Origin: Sipunculus nudus
Lineage: Eukaryota; Annelida; Sipuncula; Golfingiida; Sipunculidae
Reading direction: 5' to 3'
DNA: 64,000 nt
NCBI GenBank assembly: GCA_026874595.1
Contig: CM049306.1
Location: 19,895,019-19,959,018 of the forward strand
The notes under the pieces are model-generated. The model was not told where the DNA came from. It saw only the letters and a program-made list of their open reading frames with translations, and searched no databases. The position numbers were made by a program, and so were the translations under genes. Shown here one piece after another: positions 13,451-24,500 of the stretch; positions within the stretch are counted from its first letter, which is position 1, and the number at the start of each line of letters is the position of its first letter.

Positions 13451-14019
13451 TGTTGGTTTTTAGGTCACGTAGATAGGATCCTGGTACAGCCTGGATGGAC
13501 GTTCTTTGGGTTAAAAGGTCAACAGTATCTGGTTCTGACTGGTCATTCTATATTATTGCTGATTGGCTGATATTCACCCCCTCTCTCTGCTAGTGCTTTA
13601 CTGCGCATGTACAAAACCCTAATCTTTACCCCAGTGCTGCGTCACTGGTCACTCAGCTCCTGGCTTCCAGCAGAACCAGTCGCTAGAATTTTATAATTTC
13701 CGCCACCTTCTATCCTCCACCCATTGTGTGTATATAAATTATTAATTTGTATTTGTTGTAATAAGCCTCCTTAACGCTTGCGCGCCATTTTTGAATTCCC
13801 CCAATCACTTTTATCACATGTGATTTGTCCACTTTGTATATATGTATATATGTTGTGATGTAGTTAATTTGGCAGTGCTCCTCTTAAATCTGTTTCAATT
13901 GTTGTATGTTATGCATCAGCATCCAGGTTATCAGCCTGGATTGTAGACTTGTGTTATGGCACTGCTAAGTATTTTTTAAATTTCTTAGGTCATTTTAATA
14001 AATGACATTATAGACAACA
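13451..14019 (+). other. promoter-like and possible solo-LTR stretch
   Basis: It begins TGTTG and ends CAACA. In order it holds a GATTGGCTGA CCAAT-type motif (about 13560), a TATATAAAT box (13731) and an AATAAA close to the right end (about 13998). That order is what an LTR would show. No flanking target duplication matches, so the LTR reading is weak. It could also be an isolated promoter. Confidence 0.2.
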
Positions 14020-14060
14020 TTAGTCTCTTTGTTTACATAGCAGTGCGTGTGTGTTTGGCT

Positions 14061-14062
<2 letters not shown>

Positions 14063-14103
<41 letters not shown>
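14063..14103. repeat. (AT)n microsatellite
   Basis: About 20 AT units. Confidence 0.95.
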
Positions 14104-14104
<1 letters not shown>

Positions 14105-14887
14105 CTATATATATTGTTTTATGCAACATATTAGTTAAGGCATTTATATATCCAACACTGCTACTTTATGCTTGTAACTGTCATTAACTCTTAATGTCAA
14201 TGGTTCGGCAGATCTACCGCTTTATCTTTGACAAGACCAGAAAACCTTAATTTTGGTGAACCACAAACACTTTAATCTCTGCTACCCCTGCTATCTCAAT
14301 TAGAATTAATGCGGTTCACTCATTTTTAATATTAATGATTTTTATGTTGATATAATTTTAATACAGATTTTTACGAATATGGCATTGTAGGATTTTGAAT
14401 CATACACCTACCTCTTCGTCAGTTCCTTCCATGTGCAACAGATTTTAAGTTTACTTTCAGTTTTACTTCGAGAAGCAGATCCAGATGGGGCGGGGTTTAG
14501 GGTTTGATTTTTTTGCGGCCTAGACTCTCTTTTTCCAGACCTGAAGACCTATTTAAAGTTTTTCCATTTGTCTTCCAAAGGTGGATCGCTCCTTTTTTTC
14601 ATAATACTGGTCATCAAAGTATCATTGAAAAAATGAGGGAAGAAGGAGAGCGAATTTACAGCAAAATGAATTTATATAGCAAGTTTCTCATATAAATATG
14701 ACCATATCACTTATTTACCAAAAGTTAAGAGTATGAATTTCGATATCTTGGTAATCTATATTTAAAAATAATAATAATAAATTATTTCATCTGAATTAAC
14801 CAATGTGCTTATGAATATGCATGCCAGTATTGTCCGAATGTTCAGGCGTTCATCAAGAAAAGAAAAATTGCGGTCTATGATAAATGT

Positions 14888-14893
14888 TTTATT
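14888..14893 (-). terminator. candidate polyadenylation signal of the AHR-like gene
   Basis: This is AATAAA on the minus strand, about 550 bases after the stop codon at 15442. It is the first canonical hexamer I found downstream; usage is unproven. Confidence 0.35.
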
Positions 14894-15441
14894 GTATCAA
14901 TACAGCAAATATCGTTAACATAACGATCATATATCTTTGTAAATAAAAGTTAAACGGACAATCCGACAGATATGCTGAAAATTGCAAATTTTTAGCTACA
15001 AGGCATTTGATGCTATTCTTATATATAGAAAATGTCATACATTTGACTATATGGACTAGATTAACACTTGCAGATGCATGAAGGCCCATTATTTACTTGT
15101 ACAAATCATAATGGGATTATATTCTGAATTTAATCATTTCCCCCTAAAACAGCTCGCAGTCAAAATCGTTTGTGAACAACCTACTTAGAAGAATGTCTCA
15201 ACCTCTAGTAATCACCCGTCCATGCATCCCCTACAACAGCTGATATTGAAATTATCATTATTTTAAGGTTTGCCACCTTGGGATAATGATATAATACAAT
15301 GGTAAGTTTTCGGGTCTCCGCCGAGCATAGACCGTCTTACTCGATTCCCGTGATAAACCATTAATTATAACCCTGCATGTGGCACCGCGTGTCCTTTTTG
15401 GGGCAGAAAGTCCTATTTCATCTTAAACAGATCTCATACAC

Positions 15442-16567
15442 TCAGGACTCTTGTAGGTATTCTAGGAAACTTCCTATGGAAGGAAGGTCAAGGTTGGCGT
15501 TGGGACAACCCCGCAGGGATGGCTCAACGACACTCATATGGCACGTAGGGAACGGGAAACTGTCGTCTGCTTGCTGCGAGAAGACACACGACTTCTGCCC
15601 TGGTTCCAGATCTATCTGACTTTGCATATTGGAAATGTCATTTGTAGCAAGCACAGAAAGGGAGTGGATGGCTCCGGAAACATCTCCCTCTGATACAGGG
15701 CTGCTTCCGCAATCCGGAAACGGAAGGGGAATCCTTCCGTGTGTTGTGTATTCTTCTTTAAAATGATAAGCCGGTGGAAAGTCTTGGATATGACCATCAG
15801 GAATTGGGTACTGCTGGTAATACTCTTTCCCCCGATTATCTCTGATTGGGAGTGAGCCTGGGATTTGTGAGATTTGATGGTTCAACGTGACCGGAGACGG
15901 CGGTGGAGACAGCAGTCCACATCCTCCACTAACTGGAACGTTATGCGAGTCATACGCTACATATTGGCAGCTTGGAAGAACCGGGTTCTGGTTAGCCTCT
16001 ATAGCTGTAACCTGGCCGTGAAAGTACATAGTCGTTGGACAAGACTGCTGTCCAACATAAGGACCATTCGGTGGTGGCGTTATACCAACACCGTTGAAAT
16101 GCATGAAATAGTGTTTCGGCGTCTGCACAGGGAACCTGCAATTACTGACCTGGCACAAGGGAGCGCAGCGGTTACCGTACACGGCACAGTCATTAAGATC
16201 TTGGTTCAGGAGCCCAGGGACCCCGAATTCAGTTTGCTGAGGTTTGTTTTGCTCCATAAACCACCCGAACTTGTCCCGTTCGTAGTATTTATGAGGAAGG
16301 TGCGTTGAGGGGAACACAGGTGAATGTCTTTCAGAGTTGGCATGCCAGCTGGATGGGCATTGTCCGTGAGGGCTATGTAGGGTCATAGCCTCTTCTTCAC
16401 GAAGGTTACCATACGGTCCATACTTGCTGAGGGCGCTTGGGTTCGGATAAACACCTCTTTGATACAAACTACATCCGTCGTACGAGTTACGCATCACAAT
16501 GATATCTTGAATGGCATATCGCTGACGAAGTGCTACCTCTTGTTGGATATACGTGCTGTCTTCCTCT
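15442..16567 (-). CDS. AHR-like gene exon 9 (transactivation tail and stop)
   Basis: The acceptor TTTAATCAG precedes 16567. It encodes REEDSTYIQQEVALRQRYAI, matching the segment just after PAS-B in AHR, then about 350 residues rich in Pro, Ser, Gln, His and Tyr, ending EYLQES. No recognisable domain follows; by analogy with AHR this is the activation region. Confidence 0.92.
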
Positions 16568-19500
16568 CTGATTAAAAAAAGAGAAAAGGAAAATCTAACA
16601 ATAGAATATAATGTGTAACATATATTTTTGGTCAGAACGAAGCCCCATCTGTTTAGATAAAATATTCATTTTTTTCTGATTTTACATAAAACATAAACCA
16701 TAGTATTCTCTCAAATGTCGGAACTATCTTTTTGTTTATCTTTTCTATGTGGAAAACTAAGATGTCACGAAAATTGTTAGTGTACCGCAGCTTTTCAACA
16801 GAGCGGGATTTAACACGTACCGCAAACTAAAAAAAATGAAACGTCAATTTATAATATTTAAACTCAAATATAACATCGGAAACAAATGACCTAATAGTTT
16901 GAGCAGATTATTTTGATTATTTATGCACAAACACATCGTCTTTAAATCAAAATAAATAGGCTTAAGGAGCAATTATCATCAGTGTATACTGTTGATTTTA
17001 AAATTCACCGTGTTTAAACCACATATATCTGAGATTTGCTCATTGTGCTTATTGAAATAAAACATAAACGATCATTTTGTATACATTAAGTACTTTTACC
17101 TGACAGGACAGTGTGTAAACACTATGGAGTACTTCTTTGAGTTCTTGAATACAACTTTTCCTCGGGTGTGAAGCCACATCCATTTACCATCCTTTGTTTG
17201 AAACCGGAAGTACATCGTCTGAATCTCTTCCGTCTGTGTCACTGCATGAATTGATTAAAAAAAATGATACATTAAATTATTAAGGGTAACTTGTTCATGT
17301 AATAATTTGTTTAAATACATATATAAATTTTTTCATTTGTCAGGTTTTATGTTTCAGCTGCCTTGCAGATATATATGGGTTATCTGATATACTATAATCA
17401 ACTTACTTACCCGAGTCAAATTTCTATTGAGCTAGGCTGTATTACCCTCGCTTATAAATAAAATTCCAACCATTGCGCCTATATACACATCCTGTTTTTC
17501 AGATGTAGTATACAAAGAGCTTAAAAATAAATATGAATAAATTTATGAAAGGCCTAAAGGGTATTCATGTAAAGAAAACTAGATACCGGTACTGTCAGAA
17601 AAAGGTTTCTGAAGAATTTAAAAAAAATTAAAACTCGAATTTTTCCTTGTTGACAGTATAAGATTTCTTTACGCCATAGATTCTGTGGCAATACAATATT
17701 GTAGCGAAGCAAAATCTTGTCATAACGCTTTCTACAGCCATTCTGATTTTGCATTTATACAGATATATGTCAGTTGGATAATCTTCATATAGCGGTGTAA
17801 CAATGCGCCGAAGAATCTATGCATTGAATTGCAAGCCCTCGATTAAACTATAACGATTATTCACCTCCGAAATGATTCACTTCGATTATAATTTGTTTGC
17901 CTGTACCATCCTATGTGAGCTCACGTATTTGACGGAGCATTTCGCGATGTCTAAGCTCTTTATCAAGTAAGTGTCCTAAATCTACTTTAAATGGTCGCTG
18001 ATGCACCACTTCACTCGCATAGAAACATAAATGGCGCCGACAAACAGAGGAAGAGCTGCATTTTTCCTTATACTTGCTGAAAAGTACTAACATCCAATTT
18101 GGTAAAATTGACTTTATTTTTTCTGAGTCTACAAGTCTGAAATTTACTACATAAGTAAGAATTGAATCGGAGGTAAAGATAGATAATTGAATCGATTCCA
18201 TGGATCATCGCTTTGTTTGTTAACCATACACCTTCGTATTGATACGTTTTTGCAAACAGTTGTCCAGAAGGACATTATTTAGGACAAATACTCACGAGTT
18301 TTGTGACAAGCGCTGAAGACGGCCAGGTCCTCCGGGTGTATTACTTGGTACATAGAGATGCCTTCAAGTTCTTCTAAGGTGTACCCTATAATCTCGTGAG
18401 CTCTGAAAGTAATTGTTATCTTTATATAGCTTTAATTATTTTACAAATACATATGTTAACACCTGCGCATTTCAACCAATTATAATCTATATTCAAATGG
18501 AAGAGTCACGTGAAAAGTTACTTTAAGCGTGATTAACTAAAAATTTCCTATATATAAATATAAATGTTCACATTTTGCGGATAAAAAACCATTATTCCTC
18601 ACAGGGTGCCTTATGTTTAATTAATTGATTGGTAGAAACATGGAAGCAAGTTATAGAGGAAAACGCATACGTTCTCAAGGGTCAGGTATGTTCTGGTTAG
18701 GCCTACATGTGAATATTAGTTATAATCCAACTACACATGTATGCTTGAAAATATATTGTACATGTTTGTAACAAATCACAATGCGTTAGAATGAAAACAA
18801 AATCATGTATTATTGTAAGCTTACTTTTTATCCATCTGTTTAAACTTTAAGTCCAGCTCGTGTTTGCTCCAGAAGCCATTACTCCTGGCTTCCATATCCG
18901 GGTCAGAGTTCATTGAGATGAAGGGTCGACAGAAGGTAAACATGACCTGGGCTGATGTACGGTTAGACTTCTGTAGCAGTGGGAACGCCCTCATGTGGCC
19001 GATACAGTGCATTTTCTGACAGAAAAGTCATAATATACAACATGCATTATATAATACAGTTTGCTACAGGGATATCTTTTTTTCCTGTTTACCTTAAAGT
19101 GTTTGTAAATGTTTGTAAATGCTTCAATGCTTGAATTATAGGAGTGAATTCAATAACCGATTAATGATTTTTTTTCGATTTTCACCTAATCATTAAGCTG
19201 CAAAATGCTCTTAACGGTACTTCAAATTCGTCCTCTTTTCACATCTGTATAGTGAAAGTATTTTCCCGCCAAACTGACACAAACGGTCCCATACATGGAC
19301 ATAGTAGGATCATTATCTGTTAATCATAAGAATAGATTGTTGCGTTATCTTTTCTGGAGGTCTTTTCAGAACCTCTTGTTTGTATATGATTTTATTTTAA
19401 ATCTTTTAATGACCCGAACTCAGCAGACGATCAAAAAGTGCAGTGCGCATGCTCGTGGAAAAGGTGGGAAGCCTAATATAAGGTCTGTCACGAAAAATCG

Positions 19501-21515
19501 ATATGTGGTGATAACATCTATAGGTGCATCTAACAATAGTTCATTAGAAGACCAAGTATTACACTAAAAAAAATAATAATTCAGAGTCATTTACCAGATA
19601 ACCGGTAGTCGTCCCATTAAAACATTTAATCCGACACAGAAAAGACACGCTCTTGCAGCGTTCTTTCCCATCATCCTTAGCGGCACAACATGGCCGCTGC
19701 TGTTGACCCTCCAGCTTTATCCGACATTCACTCAGTGTCTGTTCAAGCACCACCTTCAGTTCATAATGATCGTCTGGGTGAACGATGCCGTAAATACACC
19801 GGTGCATCAAATCGATCTGAAGAATATTCAATTCATAGATGTAAGACAATCAATGAACGATCAAAATGATCCAGGTGGGTCAGAAAAAAAACCTTTTCTT
19901 TTGCCTAACTTTAATGTACGGTAACGTAGCCTAATACATGAATGAAATGCCGGAGTCGGTCGGCATGCTAACGTGTAATACAAACTGTCAATCAAAAGGT
20001 GCAACCTGGTAAAAAATTAGTACAAAAAAGTTACCGTACTTTACGCATAATTAAAAATACTCTCATTGTTTGTATTTTGTTGGTTATACAACATATTTCT
20101 ACAAATACAATAAATACGATAGCCTCTTCATTGAAATTAATGGGAAAGAAACTTTTGCGAAGTATAAAAAATTGTTATATGTCAGGATTCTGCTGGTTCT
20201 GCGTCAGAACACGGGACAGGGAATCATTTCCCGAGTCTCATCCCCCTCATGATCAGTTTATTGTTAACAGGAACATTTCACATTGTAATTGAAAATTCTC
20301 CGATTTCAAATTCACAGTCAGCAATGATGCGACACCTCTGTTATTAAATGTGTGAAGACGCTTCCCCTGAAATAGATCGCCCTGCGACAGATCCTCCGCG
20401 AAATAATGTGAAATTCCTCTAGTTTTATGGGGGGAAATATTGAAAAATGACGTTCTCAGGACACTTCGCATCGTTCTCGATACTTCAAGACCGAAAGACG
20501 GGCATTTCCTAGGCGTGGCTACAGACGAGATAGGAGACAATACCACCACTGTCAATTATAATATAGATGTCACTGCTCTAAAATTACGGTGCACTATGAC
20601 GAGCGTGTATGTACGTATCCACTGGCTTACTTCTAATCTGACACTTAATTGGAGTAGATAGTTTGTATATCTGTATGACCTGTAAATATCTGCAAACATA
20701 TATTTTGTCTGATTTCTTCGATTTCATTACTGAAAAGATTTGAATTCGAAAAACCAACACAAGCATACAATGGAGCTAGTAAACTTGATAATTTTGTGGG
20801 TTCTTCATTGTTATATCATTGTGACCTGTCAATGAAAACACACTGTAGAAAGTTAGAAATATTTTATTAACAGGGAAAGAATAAATGTTTTAAGGTAAAG
20901 ATTGATTAAGCGTTTGATTAATTTTTTTTCATTTTTTAATTAATTTTCTACAAAAAAATCCTATGAATAAAATTTTGACCATAATAAATTAACACTAAAA
21001 ATTTAAACTGATTGGCCTTTCAAAACAGTGTCCCCCTTTTTTTGTTATGGTGAACGAATCTTGTAATTGTTTGTTACGTACGTATCATTTTAATATTTGT
21101 ATAATAGAGGCAGCAGTACATGTCTCAAAATATTTGCACACAGGCATTTAAATATAATAATAGCAATCGTGCCACAGCTTATTAGTCATCAGTGGGGAAG
21201 ACGACAATTTTTCTTTGCATTTCTAAAGGCACCATACAACCCCATCACAAACATAAATACTCAAACACTGGGCGGTAAAAGTAAGAGAGAGGGGACAGTG
21301 GCGGATCCAGAAGGGGGCGTCTCCCCCCCCCCCGGTCGAGCCCTAACATATCTCATTTTATCAAGATCTTTTCCCATTTATTCGTAATTAATTTTCTTTT
21401 TTTAGATTTCTTTTTTGTTCCCTAGCAAATAGATTATTATGTTTATTACTTTCCAATTCATAAGTGGAGGATATTAATGAACAGCTGTGTGATTTACTCC
21501 TTCGAGATAGCAATC

Positions 21516-21585
<70 letters not shown>

Positions 21586-24500
21586 TGGATCCGCCACTGG
21601 GGGGACAAAAATGTTAAATGTAATTTTTACCTGGTTAAACCCAAGGTGCTGTAGGATGTTTGGTGTCACGTACAGTATTGTTCCATCAGACGTCACCACC
21701 AATAGAAAACCATCCATTGCCTGCCAAAAAGGAATACAAGTTACCATATGTTGGACGACATGTCAAAATATAGCATTATTTCGGGAGCAGCACTAAATAT
21801 AATATTTATTCATCAGATATAAATAAAGATACGTTCATTGGGGTAGTGTCGAAATGTGTTTATTTTAATTTAAATAACAGAAACAAAGAGGTCACCAATG
21901 CATATTTTAATCAGGCCTATTATAACATATCCTTCCAAGACAGTTTTTATTAAATTGTTGTGCCTTGTATATTTTAGTTTGTTCAACATGTACATATTGC
22001 ATATTTAGCATATCAATTTGGTTCTCAAACAATGGGTGCTGCGCATTAGCTTCTGCTGCCATCTGTTGGTCATAGCTGTAACAAATATTTGTAATTAATT
22101 GCTCTTATATTTTGCCGTTTTCTCTCACGAGGAAGACCAAGCGAAAAATGTTTGTAAACGTCGGATGACCAGTGAATGTATATTTAATGAAGCCAGCGAG
22201 GGCAGTTAAGCTGGAGGCCCCAACATGGTGTATGCAGTTGTAGTTCACACTTTGATAAAAGAACCAGTCAGGATTTTATACCAAAGACAGTATGGTCCCG
22301 TGGAAAATGATAACTCCTTGGAAGGGGCGGAACCAAGCGAGTCTGGCGACACTCTGAGTGTGAGTACCAGAGACTTTGACGGTTTGTCTGTCGGAGACAC
22401 CAGTCTACAGCTGGATTTTGACCGTACATCACTGAGTTCTTTCAGTTCTCGTTTATCTAACAGTACCACTGACGGTACAGTCACAAGTGATGGCGTTCCT
22501 CAGGGCAGATTAGAATTCCTGGATCGGGTTGTGCGAACTGTACAGGCGGAACATGCATTTAAAAATATTATCAGTCCAAGGTCGCTCGAGTCTGAACTGC
22601 AGAGACTGAATGGAGACGGTGTGCTGCCTAATGTGACTATTGGATACGCGAGGTTGCCTGGTGATACGAATATACAACACAAGCATAAAATCATTGTTTG
22701 GGGTGCCGCTTTGAACTTCGGCTTGACACTTGTTTGTAGTGCCTCAGAAAACCGTCAGGTGGCAGCAGAGGTTATCCGCCTTATTTTTCGTCTACTACAA
22801 GATCATTGTCGTCTGCTCAACTTCCCCGGCGAAGCTTTGTTAAAGCTGGATAAAATCGCCACCGTAGTGAACCAAGTTTTACCTGGTGGTCAGCTTATGT
22901 TCATGAACCACAGAGTCGTTCGACAGATAGAGAAGAGACTGGAAGTTTTGTTAAAAGCGTAATCTGTATATCTTTATATTTTATTCTTTTTTTTAGCTCA
23001 CACTAAAGACCACTTAGAACATAGGCCTAATCTGATTAAATTTTCCAGACTTTGTGAATATCTAAAAAATGTTTCTTTTTTTCAGGTATTTCATATATAT
23101 TTGTTGCATAGATTTATTATTCGCATTTCAATTAGAGAAGTAAAACTGTAGGCCTGTATGTTATCCCAGAAAACGGAACAGTTCATGCATGCGTCATAAT
23201 CGTTTGAGAATACATTTTGCACTTTGAGTTCGTCTGAATCGCAAGAGGATACTTGTTGCATTCATTTATTCTTTTTGCGCGACTGATACCCCTGAATCTC
23301 TTATGTTGTTTAAAAAATGTAACATTTGTGCAAATATAAATATTTATATAAAGCATGCACGTTTATAAAACTTCGGATGTCCTCTTTAATATGACCAGAA
23401 ATAAAAGTGAATCATACGTAATAAGCGATTGTGGACTTAACATTTAGTTTAATTCAACCAAAGACCGCAATGGCAAGCACAAAGAATTGCAAGATCGATG
23501 TTTTGTAATTTGAACATTCTGCCCGCATGGTTGTGAGTTATCCTGTGTGACAATACCGCATCCCTTATAAAGGCATCCACAGACTGAAATTCGAGAAAAC
23601 TACATGGATTCAGTGTCGTCGCCCATAATCCTTGCGAGCGAGATACCTAGAAAATTAACGGATCTTTTCCTAACTATGGACATGGCGGTTAGAGGAGGGG
23701 TTTAGTGACCTTGATTTGGTCCGTTTTCGGGGGGAAAAATCACACCAAATCCTAAATATCTCGAGAAAGGCTGCATAGACAAGTTAAAAATATCAGGTTG
23801 ACGGAAGACCTTTGATAGCTTTGTTTTAAAAAAAAGGACCCGAAGATCTTTTTTACGCAGACAGCTTTAATCCTTTTTTTTGTGTTTGCTTCGTTTATTA
23901 TTGATCCCCCGTCATTGCCACTCGACTTTATATAATTAAACAAAATATGGACAGCAGGGTTGGCAAATTTCTGTCATTGCCACTTCTGCCGTGCACATGG
24001 TTTCTGTCCGGCAACTGCCGTGCGGCAGATATCACTTTCTCCTTGTTTCTGCCATAAGGGCAGATGCCCTGAAAACTGCGATAAAACGAATATATAATAC
24101 CTAACCAATTTACATATGATACAGCATATACAGAAATAATATAACATTTATGAAAATGACCAAGGTGTAAACTTGTGACAGAATATATTAATAATTACGG
24201 GGGGGGGGGAATTATTAATGATAAGCTTAACATAAGCAAGGTTCCTACGCCAAAAATCAGAAGCTTTGTTAGCATCATCATAGTCAGCATGCATGATGTC
24301 ATGTATGAAAGAGCACATGCTCTTTCCACATCACTCTCATCCATAGTAACCAGTGGACTCTGGCTTGCCCACCCAGTCCCCTAAGCTGCCCAGCCTTATG
24401 AGAGCGCTACTTGATTGAGCAAGGCTCTGTTCCATCATTGCAGGTACCAGTGACACAGGAATGACTATATAAACAAGTTAATGCACATCAGCAAACCTTA

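Larger units (their letters stand above)
9972..14887. other. intergenic region between the MAM gene and the AHR-like gene
   Basis: No coding exon was recognised on either strand. It contains a tRNA-SINE-like stretch (10125-10310), a G-run (10616-10636), (AT)n runs at 11339-11389 and 14063-14103, and a promoter- and LTR-like stretch at 13451-14019. The MAM gene promoter should lie just right of 9971. The AHR-like gene's 3' UTR would enter from the right. Confidence 0.5.
19817..21630. other. AHR-like gene intron 4
   Basis: It holds a CpG-containing patch about 20320-20560 of unknown role and, next to exon 4, a 304-base inverted-repeat element (21296-21599). The minus-strand open frame over 20253-20555 shows no family similarity I can recognise. 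Confidence 0.65.

Noticed and set aside
15874-16308. 144-codon plus-strand frame
   Set aside because: It is a shadow of AHR exon 9 on the opposite strand.
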